Part shown: piece by piece, positions 46,023-54,549 of the stretch
Numbering within the stretch: position 1 is the stretch's first letter
Layout: every line of letters begins with the position of its first letter
Origin: an uncultured Hyphomicrobiales bacterium
Lineage (GTDB): Bacteria > Pseudomonadota > Alphaproteobacteria > Rhizobiales > Beijerinckiaceae
Direction: 5' to 3'
Length of the DNA: 64,000 bases
Assembly: GCA_903847605.1 (NCBI GenBank)
Contig: CAINED010000079.1
Coordinates: forward strand, 30,053 to 94,052
Notes under the pieces: generated by a model
Databases searched by the model: none
Seen by the model: only the letters and a program-made list of their open reading frames with translations
Told to the model about the DNA's origin: nothing
Position numbers and translations under genes: made by a program

Positions 46023-47066
46023 ATGACGACCAGGACGTTCAAGCGGCCGTTGTGCGCGTTCGCTGCAATGGCCGGATGTGTTTTCTCCGTCCCTCACGCG
46101 CAGGCGCAATCGCCCGAAGAATTCTACAAGGGAAAGACTGTCACCATCACGGTTGGCGCTGGCGCGGGCGGCGGCTACGACACGATCGCGCGTGTCGTGC
46201 AGCGTCACCTCGCGCCATACATCCCCGGCAAACCGACGGTGATTGTGCAGAACATGCCCGGTGGCGGCGGCTTGCGCGCGCCCAACTATCTCTACACCGT
46301 CGCGGAGAAGACGGGACTGAACATAGGCCTCATCCAGTTTTCGATGCCGTTCGAGCCGCTCATCGGCAACAAGAACGCGACGTTCGATCCGACGAAATTC
46401 GGCTGGCTGGGTTCGCCCGGCGTCGAAACGGGCGTGCTCATGGTCTGGCACACTGCTCCCGCGCTGACGCTGAAGGATTTGCAGGAAAAGGAAATCACTG
46501 TCGGCGTCGAGGCGCAGGCTTCGAACCCGGCCATGAGTTCGCGCATGCTGATGCAGGTCTTCGGCCTCAAGCTGAAACTCGTTGCGGGCTACTCCGGCTC
46601 CAACGCCGCGCTGCTCGCGATGGAGAAGGGCGAGGTTCACGCTTTTCCCAACGTCTATAATTCCATGATGGCGCAGCGGCCCGCCTGGGTGCGCGACCAG
46701 AAAGTCGCGCTGCCGATCAAATGGGGCCCGATCAACGAGTCGGGCCTGCCGGGCGTTCCCTATGCGGAAGACATCGTCACTGATCCGCAGAAGAAGGCTA
46801 TTCTCGCCGGCGTTTCGGCAACCCTCGCGCTGGGACGTCCCTTTGCTGCGCCGCCGGATATTCCCGCCGATCGACTCGACGCGCTGCGTACAGCCTTCAT
46901 GGCGACATTCAGGGATTCCGAATTTGCGGCAGACGCAAAGAAGGTCGGCTTTGCCGAACTGCAGCCGCAATCGGGCGCTGCGCTCGAGAAAGTCATCCGG
47001 GAAGCCTATGCTTCGCCACCCGATGTGATCGAACAGTTAAAATACATATTCACGGGCGAGAAGTAA
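46023..47066 (+). CDS. Bug/TctC-like binding protein, second tandem paralogue
   Basis: Protein of 347 residues, closely similar to the preceding one: QSPEEFYKGKTVTITVGAGA, GGYDTIARVVQRHLAPYIPG, VQNMPGGGGLRAPNYLYTVA, EPLIGNKNATFDPTKFGWLG and the end IEQLKYIFTGEK. A signal peptide ends near residue 32 (HAQAQ). ATG 46023 has CTGGAGGCAATC upstream; an in-frame extension back into the previous gene was rejected. Gap to the first copy is 31 bases, so the copies are cotranscribed. Confidence 0.88.
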   Translation: MTTRTFKRPLCAFAAMAGCVFSVPHAQAQSPEEFYKGKTVTITVGAGAGGGYDTIARVVQRHLAPYIPGKPTVIVQNMPGGGGLRAPNYLYTVAEKTGLNIGLIQFSMPFEPLIGNKNATFDPTKFGWLGSPGVETGVLMVWHTAPALTLKDLQEKEITVGVEAQASNPAMSSRMLMQVFGLKLKLVAGYSGSNAALLAMEKGEVHAFPNVYNSMMAQRPAWVRDQKVALPIKWGPINESGLPGVPYAEDIVTDPQKKAILAGVSATLALGRPFAAPPDIPADRLDALRTAFMATFRDSEFAADAKKVGFAELQPQSGAALEKVIREAYASPPDVIEQLKYIFTGEK

Positions 47067-47089
47067 CGGAATTCGGAAGGGAAAACCTC

Positions 47090-48124
47090 ATGAGAAGATT
47101 TGCGGCCGGATCTCTGGCGTTCGTTCTCGGCGTATCCGCTTTTTCTGCCGTTTCGCAGGCGCAAAGCGCGGAGGACTTCTATCGCGGACGTTCCGTTTCC
47201 CTGATCGTCAGCTCCGAGCCCGGTGGAGGCTATGATGCGACGGCCCGTATCACCGCGCGGCACTTGCCGAAGCATCTGGCAGGCGCGCCGACCATCGTTG
47301 TGCAGAACATGCCCGGCGCCGGCGGCATTCGCGCGCCGAATTTCGTCTACACCGTGTCGCCAAAGGACGGTTCGGTCTTCGCGCTGATGCAGAACACCAT
47401 TCCTTTCGAGCCGCTGGTCGGCAACAAGGCCGCGACCTTCGATGCGACGAAACTGCTCTGGCTCGGATCGCCCAATGTCGAACAGGGCATACTCGCCGTC
47501 TGGCATACCGCGCCCGTGAAGACGCTCGACGATCTCCTGAAGACGGAAATCACAATCGGCGTGCCGGCGATTTCTTCGACGCCGGCCTATAATTCGCGCC
47601 TGCTGATCCGGGTGCTCGGCGCGAAGCTGCGCATCGTGCCCGGCTATCCCAGTTCCAATGCTGCGCTTCTCGCCATGGAAAAAGGCGAGGTCGACTCCTT
47701 TCCGAATTTCTATAACTCCATGATGCAATCGCGCCCGACATGGCTGAAGGAAGGCAAGATCCGTATCCTCGCTCAGTGGGGCCCCTATAAGGAGACGGCG
47801 ATCCCCGACGTCCCCTATCTGCCGGAGGTCATCAAGGATCCGGAGAAGCTTTTGCTCCTTAACGTCTCATCTGCGTCTTATGCATTGGGCCGTCCGTTCA
47901 TGATGCCGCCGGGCGTGCCGCAGGAGCGTTTCGAGGCCATGCGCAAGGCGATGTTTGCGACGTTCAACGATCCCGCCTTCGCGGAGGACGCGAAGAAGAT
48001 TGGCTTCACCGATCTCGCGCCGCAAACCGGCGAACAGATCGAAAAGGTCGTGCGCGAAGTTTATGCCGCGCCTCCATCGGTGATATCGCAGTTGAAGTCG
48101 ATCGCCACGGGCGAGGGCATGTAG
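47090..48124 (+). CDS. Bug/TctC-like binding protein, third tandem paralogue
   Basis: Protein of 344 residues and the most divergent of the three: QSAEDFYRGRSVSLIVSSEP, GGYDATARITARHLPKHLAG, VQNMPGAGGIRAPNFVYTVS, EPLVGNKAATFDATKLLWLG, and the end VISQLKSIATGEGM. A signal peptide ends near residue 24 (SQAQS). ATG 47090 follows GGAAGGGAAAACCTC. The ligand-contact stretch after GSPNVEQGILAVWHTAPVK differs from the others, so a different ligand or affinity is likely. Confidence 0.87.
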   Translation: MRRFAAGSLAFVLGVSAFSAVSQAQSAEDFYRGRSVSLIVSSEPGGGYDATARITARHLPKHLAGAPTIVVQNMPGAGGIRAPNFVYTVSPKDGSVFALMQNTIPFEPLVGNKAATFDATKLLWLGSPNVEQGILAVWHTAPVKTLDDLLKTEITIGVPAISSTPAYNSRLLIRVLGAKLRIVPGYPSSNAALLAMEKGEVDSFPNFYNSMMQSRPTWLKEGKIRILAQWGPYKETAIPDVPYLPEVIKDPEKLLLLNVSSASYALGRPFMMPPGVPQERFEAMRKAMFATFNDPAFAEDAKKIGFTDLAPQTGEQIEKVVREVYAAPPSVISQLKSIATGEGM

Positions 48125-48135
48125 GAGTTTTCGAT

Positions 48136-49098
48136 TTGACAACTTTGGTTACAGGCGCAGGTCTCATCGGCACCGCTTTTGCGCGTCTCGCGATCGCTCG
48201 CGGCGAGGACGTTCTGTTCTTCGATCCGGAGCCGCGCGGCGAGTACCTGAAATTCCGTCTCGGCGAGACTGGATGGAAACTGTTTCGCGGCGACGTGCGC
48301 AACCTTCCCGCGCTGATCGAGGCCATGCAGAACCACAAGGTTTCGACTGTTATCCACACGGCCGGCCTCATCGGCGGCAAGGTCCAGCAATCCCTGTCGA
48401 ACGGTTTCGACATCAATCTCGGCGGCACGCGCAATGTCGCCGAAGCCGTGCGCCTCACGGGCGTGAAGCGCCTCGTCCATATCAGCACGATGGGCGTTTA
48501 CGACTCGCGGCGAAAGACCGACGCCAACGTCCCCGAGGATTTTCCGCGCGGCGCCAGCCGAGGCTATGGCAATTACAAGGCCGCCAAGGAGATGATCCTC
48601 GAAGCCTATGCGGACGAGTACAGGTTCGAACTGCTGATCCTGCGTCCCGCCAATGTCTATGGCGTCGGCCATTTCTTCGCGGGGTCTTCCGGCGGCATGA
48701 AGATGCAGGAGCTGTTGGAAGCGGCGATGGAAGGACGCACGGCCCGCGTCACCTCCGCCGAAACAATGGCCAACGAATATATCTACGAGAAAGACATCGG
48801 CCGCATCGTCGAAATCGCCGCCACAGCGGCGATGCCGCGCGAATATATCTTCAATGCGGGCAATGGCTATGTGACGACTTTCGAGGAAGTGACGGACGCC
48901 GTGCGCAAGCTCTTTCCCGCGCTGAAAGTTGAGATCGAAAGCGGCAAGCCGCCTAAATCCAAGGCACATGCGATGGACATTTCTCGCGCCGGGGCCTTGC
49001 TCGGCTGGAAGCCCCAGTACACAATCGCCGCAGGCTACGCAGATTACCTCCAGGAAATGCAGCGCGCGCGCCAGCAGGCGGCGAGGCTTGCGGGATAA
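48136..49098 (+). CDS. NAD-dependent epimerase/dehydratase-family SDR
   Basis: Extended short-chain dehydrogenase of 320 residues. The N-terminal cofactor motif reads VTGAGLIGTAFARLA (residues 5-19), and the catalytic pair lies in YGNYKAAKEM (the YxxxK motif, about residue 140). HISTMGVYDS precedes it with the catalytic serine/threonine. The C-terminal substrate half contains EYIFNAGNGYVTTFEEVTDA. TTG 48136, preceded by TAGGAG, gives the complete Rossmann start. Substrate unknown; in this cluster it may oxidise or reduce a pathway intermediate rather than a nucleotide sugar. Confidence 0.85.
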   Translation: MTTLVTGAGLIGTAFARLAIARGEDVLFFDPEPRGEYLKFRLGETGWKLFRGDVRNLPALIEAMQNHKVSTVIHTAGLIGGKVQQSLSNGFDINLGGTRNVAEAVRLTGVKRLVHISTMGVYDSRRKTDANVPEDFPRGASRGYGNYKAAKEMILEAYADEYRFELLILRPANVYGVGHFFAGSSGGMKMQELLEAAMEGRTARVTSAETMANEYIYEKDIGRIVEIAATAAMPREYIFNAGNGYVTTFEEVTDAVRKLFPALKVEIESGKPPKSKAHAMDISRAGALLGWKPQYTIAAGYADYLQEMQRARQQAARLAG

Positions 49099-49125
49099 CG
49101 GTCAAAGAAAAAGAGGAGCGTCCAA

Positions 49126-49815
49126 ATGAAAGAGTGGCTTGCCATCGTTCCCGAAGCGGAACGCAGGACTTACGAAAACGCCGGCTTCGGCGGCGATCTC
49201 GACATCGGCGAGAATACCGCGCTCATCGTCATCGACGTGACCTATGGCTTCACCGGCAAGCCGGAGCAGACGCTCGACGAAGCCATAGCCGAATATGCCA
49301 CGGCTTGCGGCCCTGTGTCGTGGGAAACCATGCCGCGCATCCAGCGCCTGATCGCGATGTTCCGCGAGCTTGGACGGCCCGTCATCTATACGCGCAGCGC
49401 GCCTGACGATACGCCGTACACGGGCCGCGCCACCAAGGGCAAAAGGCTCGATCGCATCTTCGCGCCCGACGCCAATGAAATTCCCGATGTCATCGCGCCG
49501 AAGCAGGGCGAGTGGGTGCTCGAAAAGACCAAGGCCAGCGCTTTCTTCCAGACCCCGCTCGCCAGCTATCTCGTGCGCAAGAAGATCGACACGGTCATCG
49601 TTTGCGGCGTCTCGACATCGGGCTGCGTGCGCGCCTCGGTCGTCGATTGCATGTCGAACGGCTTTCCGACCGTCGTCGTCGACGATTGCTGCTTCGATCG
49701 CTCGCAATTCGCGCACAGCGCCAATCTCTTCGACATGAATGCAAAATATGCGACTGTGCTGTCGCTGTCAGAACTCGAGCAGAAGATGCTCGGCAAGCAG
49801 ATGCAGCCGTCCTGA
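49126..49815 (+). CDS. Isochorismatase-family hydrolase (N-carbamoylsarcosine-amidase-like)
   Basis: Cysteine hydrolase of 229 residues. The catalytic triad is readable as Asp37 (ALIVIDVTYGF), Lys134 (VLEKTKASAF) and Cys167 (VSTSGCVRASVVDC). The cis-peptide and triad spacing match N-carbamoylsarcosine amidase, ureidoacrylate amidohydrolase (RutB) and related amidases that remove carbamoyl or ammonia groups. Here it sits directly before an LLM-type monooxygenase, the same enzyme-class pairing as RutA/RutB of pyrimidine breakdown. The start has AGAGGAGCGTCCAA upstream. Confidence 0.87.
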   Translation: MKEWLAIVPEAERRTYENAGFGGDLDIGENTALIVIDVTYGFTGKPEQTLDEAIAEYATACGPVSWETMPRIQRLIAMFRELGRPVIYTRSAPDDTPYTGRATKGKRLDRIFAPDANEIPDVIAPKQGEWVLEKTKASAFFQTPLASYLVRKKIDTVIVCGVSTSGCVRASVVDCMSNGFPTVVVDDCCFDRSQFAHSANLFDMNAKYATVLSLSELEQKMLGKQMQPS

Positions 49816-49831
49816 ACCAGAGGAGGAGGCC

Positions 49832-50851
49832 ATGCGTTACGGCGTCTGGTGTCCGCTGCCGCATACGATCCGGCCGGAAGAGCGGATGATCGAGGCGGAA
49901 GCCGATCTGCTCAAGCATGGCGCGGGCCAGGCACCCGACCGTTCCTTCGCTTTCGCGCTCGATGTCCTGCGCCGCGCCGAGGAACTCGGATTCGAGACGA
50001 CGCTGATCGCCGAGCGCTGGCTCGGGCCGGACCTCCCGGCGTGGATGCTTGCCTCGGCGCTGGCCGTGACGACGTGCAAGCTCGAACTCATGGTCGCCGT
50101 GCATCCTGGCATCGTGCATCCGCAACAGGCCGCGAAATTCGCCGCCGCGCTCGACCGTTTGAGCGGCGGGCGCGCCGCGATCAATATCGTCAACGGCTGG
50201 TGGGAAGAGGAATTCGGCCTGTTCGGCAACGGCTCGACGCAACTCGACGAAACGACACGTTACGCGCGCATGGAAGAATATATCCGTGTGATGCGGGGCC
50301 TATGGGAAGAAGACCCGTTCGACTTTCACGGGCGCTTCTACACGGTGAACAATATCGGCATGCCCCTCAAGTGCATGCGCAGCCCATCGCCACCCATCTA
50401 TGCGGGCACGCGAACCGAGCCGGGATGGGACGTCATCTCGCGCTGCGGCGATTATCTCTTCGTCACCTACGAGGGGAATTTCCGCCTGTTTGACAAGAAT
50501 GTCGCTGCTGTCGCGGCGCAAGTGAAGATGATGCGCGAGCGCGCGGCGCGCAACGGGCGCAATCTCGGCTTCGGCATGTCTTGCCACGTCATCTGCGCGG
50601 AGACGCAGGCAGAGGCGAACAGGCAGGCCGAAGACCTCGAGTCGATGGGCGAACGAAATCGCATCGCCTTCATCGCGTCGAGGGCGCTGGGGCCGGGCCT
50701 TGTCGGCACGCCTGCGCTCATCGCCGAGCGCCTGCGCGCCTATGAAGCGGCGGGCGTCGATACGCTGATGCTGCATTTCCACCCGATGCTCGAGGGCATT
50801 GAAACCTTCGCGCAACAGATTATGCCCCTGCTCGTGCGAGAAGCCGCCTAG
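49832..50851 (+). CDS. LLM-class flavin-dependent monooxygenase
   Basis: Luciferase-like monooxygenase of 339 residues using FMNH2 and oxygen. Segments diagnostic of the SsuD/RutA/DmoA-like branch are ALDVLRRAEELGFETTLIAE near residue 43, AALDRLSGGRAAINIVNGWW near 106, and DETTRYARMEEYIRVMRGLW near 137. The region PPIYAGTRTEPGWDVISRCG near residue 188 carries the phosphate-binding part. The start at 49832 has GAGGAGGCC upstream and lies 16 bases after the amidase stop. The substrate may be a ring with an amide or imide; reduced flavin must be supplied from elsewhere. Confidence 0.87.
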   Translation: MRYGVWCPLPHTIRPEERMIEAEADLLKHGAGQAPDRSFAFALDVLRRAEELGFETTLIAERWLGPDLPAWMLASALAVTTCKLELMVAVHPGIVHPQQAAKFAAALDRLSGGRAAINIVNGWWEEEFGLFGNGSTQLDETTRYARMEEYIRVMRGLWEEDPFDFHGRFYTVNNIGMPLKCMRSPSPPIYAGTRTEPGWDVISRCGDYLFVTYEGNFRLFDKNVAAVAAQVKMMRERAARNGRNLGFGMSCHVICAETQAEANRQAEDLESMGERNRIAFIASRALGPGLVGTPALIAERLRAYEAAGVDTLMLHFHPMLEGIETFAQQIMPLLVREAA

Positions 50852-50871
50852 ATTCAAACTGGAGTCCAAGA

Positions 50872-51711
50872 ATGAGCGTGAATTCGCCGTTTCCGTATTT
50901 TCCCTATCGCGCCATCGTCGATCATCCGCCGGTCAAATGGCCCAACGGCCAGCGCCTTGCCGTCTGGGTCATTCCCAATGTCGAACATTTTCATATCGAC
51001 AAGCCCGGTCCGATGCCGGATATCCGCAATCATTCGCGCCGCGATTACGGTAATCGCGTGGGTCTCTGGCGCATCATCGAGGTGATGGAGAAGCGCGGCG
51101 TGAAGGGCACTGTCGCGCTCAATGGCGAGATAGGCAGTTACTATCCGCGCATCATGGAAGAACTGGTCAAGCTCGACTGGGAATTGATGGGCCATGGCGC
51201 AACTAATTCCGTCATGCTCACCCAACTCGACCGCGCGAAAGAAGAAGAAACAATCCGCTTCGTGAAGGGCATCATCGAGCAGCACGGGCGCAAGATGCAT
51301 GGCTGGCTCGGGCCTGGCCTGTGCGAAACGTTCCACACGCTCGATTTTCTCAAAGAGGCTGGCTGCAGCTATGTCGCCGACTGGGTCAACGACGATCTGC
51401 CCTATCGCATGAACAACGGCCTCTTCTCGATTCCCTATTCGATCGAGCTGAACGACATGCCGCTTTACAATGCGCCGAGCATTTCCAACGAGGAATTTCT
51501 CAAGCGCATCGTCGAGACTTTCGACGTTCTCTACGACGAGAGCGAGAAGGGCGGGCGCGTCATGGGCCTTGCGCTGCATCCCTTCCTCATCGGTGCGCCC
51601 GGCCGTATCCGCATGCTCGACAAGGCGCTGGCGCATATGGCGGCGCATGAAGGCGTGTGGTTCGCGCGCGGACACGAGATCATCGACGCCTACAGGCCGC
51701 AGGCGGCATAA
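50872..51711 (+). CDS. Polysaccharide-deacetylase-family hydrolase, allantoinase PuuE-like branch
   Basis: Protein of 279 residues with the NodB-type barrel. WVIPNVEHFHIDKPGP near residue 31 replaces the usual catalytic TFDD, and WELMGHGATNSVMLTQLD near 103 replaces the second metal motif. Both changes are typical of the PuuE/cytosolic branch that acts on small cyclic ureides and related amides instead of chitin. The C-terminus ALHPFLIGAPGRIRMLDKAL followed by VWFARGHEIIDAYR is the branch signature. There is no signal peptide, which supports a cytoplasmic small-molecule substrate. Confidence 0.85.
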   Translation: MSVNSPFPYFPYRAIVDHPPVKWPNGQRLAVWVIPNVEHFHIDKPGPMPDIRNHSRRDYGNRVGLWRIIEVMEKRGVKGTVALNGEIGSYYPRIMEELVKLDWELMGHGATNSVMLTQLDRAKEEETIRFVKGIIEQHGRKMHGWLGPGLCETFHTLDFLKEAGCSYVADWVNDDLPYRMNNGLFSIPYSIELNDMPLYNAPSISNEEFLKRIVETFDVLYDESEKGGRVMGLALHPFLIGAPGRIRMLDKALAHMAAHEGVWFARGHEIIDAYRPQAA

Positions 51712-51720
51712 CAGTATCCC

Positions 51721-51814
51721 GTTGTCATCCCAGACGCCGAAGGCGATCCGGGATCGCTTCGTGAGCAAAACTCTTGCGCTCCCGGCTCTCGCTTCGCTCG
51801 GCCGGGATGACAAC
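51721..51814. repeat. REPIN-like palindromic element
   Basis: A 94-base element bounded by GTTGTCATCCC and GGGATGACAAC, a perfect 11-bp inverted repeat. Inside are further small palindromes (GCCGAAGGC and a GATCC-GGATC core). It fills most of the gap before the MFS gene and is related to the element at 42554. Confidence 0.75.
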
Positions 51815-51861
51815 GAGCTGCCTGCCTTGCGCGCAGCCGTTACGCCTGCCACAAGCGGACC

Positions 51862-53079
51862 ATGCTGGGGCTCGCACAATTCAGGTCGGCGCTGCGGGAA
51901 GACAAGCGGGTCTGGCCGCTTCTTCTCATGGTCTGCTGCACCATGTTCGGCGCGGGCCTCGTCGTCCCCGTTCTCTCGCTTTATGCGGCGAGTTTCGGCG
52001 TCTCAGCGACGCTGGTCGGCATGCTCGTCACCATCTTCGGTATTGGCCGTATCGTCGCGAATTTTCCTTCCGGTTGGCTGAGCCAGCGCATGGGGCGGCG
52101 GCCGCTCCTTGTCGCAGGACCGGCGCTCGTCGCCGTCGGCGCCGTCGGTGCAGCCATAACGACCGATTTCAACTGGCTGCTGTTCTGGCGTTTCGTGCAG
52201 GGCGTCGGCTCCGGCATGTATCAGACCGTGTCGCTCGCGGCGCTCGCCGATATATCCTCGCCCCAGACGCGCGGGCGGCTCGTCGGGCTCTATCACGCGG
52301 CGATTCAGTTCGGGGCGTCCATAGGCCCGTTCATCGGCGGCACGGTGGCGAGCGCCTTCGGTCTTGCCGCGCCGTTCTGGGTGTTGCTCGGCATTTCGCT
52401 CGTCACCTGCGCGCTGGCGATCACGACGTTTCGCGACAAGGAGGCGCGCGTCACGAGTTCGATGTCCGGGGCGCTGGGAGCGCGGCGGCGCGGCCTGCTC
52501 AGCGCGCCCTTCATGGCGATCTCGCTCGTCTCAAGCGTCGTCTTTTTCACGCGCACAGCCTGCATGTTTCAACTGCTGCCGCTCATCGGCAACGAGACGT
52601 TCGGGCTCGGCGTCGCCGCCATCGGCGTCGGCATCACCGTCATCGCCTTCGCCATGTTGATCGTCTTGCCCGTCTCGGGCGTCGTCGTCGAAAAATTCGG
52701 CTCGCGACTGATGGTGATCGCCTCCATGCTCGGAATGATCGTGGGTATCGGTCTCGTGTTGATGGGCACGCACCCATTCTATTTCTGGCTGTCCATGCTG
52801 ATCTATGGCCTCGCGGGCGGATTGAATTCCGCTTCGATGGGCACATTCAGCATCGAAGTCCTGCCGCGCCACAAATATGGGGAGGGGATGGGCCTGCAAC
52901 GCACCATAAGCGATATCGGCTATGTGCTTGGCCCTGTCTTCGCTGGTCTCGTCGCCGATCTCAGCGGCTATGGTAATGCGGGCGGCATCGCTGCGACGCT
53001 GGCGCTTTGCGCGGTCGCTACCATCGTTTTTGTTTTCGCGAGCGCCGGCGCCGGCGCTCCGGTGAAGCCCGCGCGTTGA
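51862..53079 (+). CDS. MFS transporter
   Basis: Major facilitator of 405 residues with twelve hydrophobic helices. The N-terminal half contains the loop-2/3 motif GWLSQRMGRRPLLVAGPALV near residue 72, and the drug-exporter-like segment FVQGVGSGMYQTVSLAALAD near residue 113. The middle loop is short and basic (GALGARRRGL). The start ATG 51862 lacks a strong ribosome site; internal alternatives would remove the first helix. It is the last gene of the catabolic cluster and may import the substrate or expel an intermediate. Confidence 0.88.
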   Translation: MLGLAQFRSALREDKRVWPLLLMVCCTMFGAGLVVPVLSLYAASFGVSATLVGMLVTIFGIGRIVANFPSGWLSQRMGRRPLLVAGPALVAVGAVGAAITTDFNWLLFWRFVQGVGSGMYQTVSLAALADISSPQTRGRLVGLYHAAIQFGASIGPFIGGTVASAFGLAAPFWVLLGISLVTCALAITTFRDKEARVTSSMSGALGARRRGLLSAPFMAISLVSSVVFFTRTACMFQLLPLIGNETFGLGVAAIGVGITVIAFAMLIVLPVSGVVVEKFGSRLMVIASMLGMIVGIGLVLMGTHPFYFWLSMLIYGLAGGLNSASMGTFSIEVLPRHKYGEGMGLQRTISDIGYVLGPVFAGLVADLSGYGNAGGIAATLALCAVATIVFVFASAGAGAPVKPAR

Positions 53080-53178
53080 GAGCGATCACGCGCGCGTCAA
53101 GCGAACGTGTGATTTCGCGACAGGATGTGTAGGGCGGCGCGCCCCACGTCGCGCTAGCTTGTGTCGGGAGGCGAAGCC

Positions 53179-54528
53179 ATGATCCCCGACCGTTTCGGCG
53201 CATTACATGAAAATTGCGACCCGCAAGCCCTCGCCGCCTACGAAAGCGCTGCGGCCGAATTCCTGCGCCACCGATCGCCGGTTCCCTCGCTGTTCCATGC
53301 GCTGGCGCTCGATCCGCGCCATGGCGGCGCTCTGGCGCTGAAGGGGTTCTGCAATATTCTGCTCGCCCGGCAGGAAACCGTGGCGCAGGCGCGGGCTATC
53401 TATTCGGATATGCCCGAAAAGAGCGGTAGCAGCCGCGATCTCGTATTGCGTGAAGCGCTCGGCCTTTGTTGCGAGGGACGGACGGAACGTGCCATCGCAA
53501 TCTTGCGCGAATATCTGGCCGACCGCCCGTCCGATATCGTCGCCATCAAGATCGTTCACGCGCTGCAATTCATGTCGGGCGCGGGCCGGGATATGGCGGC
53601 TTTCATGCAAGAGCGTCTGGGGCGGCTCGATGCCCATGCGCCCGGCTACGCTTACGTTTTGGGCTGTCATGCCTTTGCGCTGGAAGAAGCGGGCGACTTT
53701 GCGCAGGCGGAGGCCCTGGCGCAGGCCGCCCTCCACGGCGACAGGTGCGATCTGTGGGCCATGCATGCGCTGGCTCATGTTTACGAGATGAACGGGCGCA
53801 ATCGCGAGGGCGTCATCTGGATCGAAAGCGCGCGCGACCTCTGGGCCGACGCCGGCAATTTCGGTTTTCACCTCGCCTGGCATCTCGCCCTGTTCAATCT
53901 CAATCTCGGCAAGTCGGATCGCGCGCTTGCAATCTATGACTACGATGTGCGCGCCGTGCGTACCGAAGATTTTCGCGACATGGCGAATGCCGTTTCGATT
54001 CTATGGCGCCTGCGACAGGAAGGCGTCGATACCGGCGAACGGTTCGAGGAACTCGCCGAAATCGCGCGCCGCCGCAGTGCGGACACGACGCTGATCTTCG
54101 CGTCGCTTCACAACCTTCTGGCGCTCATCGCCACCGGCGATCTCGATGGCGCGGAGGCGCTCCTGTCCTCGCTTCGCGCCGAAGCATTGTGCGCGGATCG
54201 TACGCAGGCGGCCGTCGTCAAAACCATTGGCCTTCCGCTTGCTGCTGCGCTGGTCGATTTTGCGCGTGCGGACAGTAATGCGAGCTTGCGTCGGGGGCTT
54301 TCCGATTTGCCGCTGCGGGACCTGCCATTGCTCGGCGGGTCGCATGCGCAACGCGACGTGTTTCTGCGCTCTCTGGCCATGATGGCGGCGCAATCCGGCG
54401 ACCGAAATTTTCTCGACAGCGTGCTCGGCGTTCGCCATGAGATGCGCAGCGCCGACAGGTTTCTCGCCATGGTGGAAACGCTTGCGAGGGAGCGGCGCGC
54501 GGCGCGGACACTCGGCCACGCCGCGTGA
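53179..54528 (+). CDS. TTC38-like tetratricopeptide-repeat protein
   Basis: All-helical protein of 449 residues whose repeats resemble the TTC38 family, found in bacteria and animals but without known function. Helical pairs with TPR-style spacing include PGYAYVLGCHAFALEEAGDF, followed by AQAEALAQAALHGDRCDLWA, and HALAHVYEMNGRNREGVIWI with FHLAWHLALFNLNLGKSDRA. The last two together are the TTC38 hallmark. No signal or membrane segment. ATG 53179 has GGGAGGCGAAGCC upstream; GTG 53161 would add six residues. The next gene follows 21 bases later. Confidence 0.82.
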   Translation: MIPDRFGALHENCDPQALAAYESAAAEFLRHRSPVPSLFHALALDPRHGGALALKGFCNILLARQETVAQARAIYSDMPEKSGSSRDLVLREALGLCCEGRTERAIAILREYLADRPSDIVAIKIVHALQFMSGAGRDMAAFMQERLGRLDAHAPGYAYVLGCHAFALEEAGDFAQAEALAQAALHGDRCDLWAMHALAHVYEMNGRNREGVIWIESARDLWADAGNFGFHLAWHLALFNLNLGKSDRALAIYDYDVRAVRTEDFRDMANAVSILWRLRQEGVDTGERFEELAEIARRRSADTTLIFASLHNLLALIATGDLDGAEALLSSLRAEALCADRTQAAVVKTIGLPLAAALVDFARADSNASLRRGLSDLPLRDLPLLGGSHAQRDVFLRSLAMMAAQSGDRNFLDSVLGVRHEMRSADRFLAMVETLARERRAARTLGHAA

Positions 54529-54549
54529 TATGAAGAGCCATACCGCCGG

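Noticed and set aside
48136..49098. Nucleotide-sugar epimerase assignment for the SDR
   Set aside because: No sugar-nucleotide or polysaccharide genes surround it; it is embedded in a catabolic cluster, so only the fold-level name is supported.
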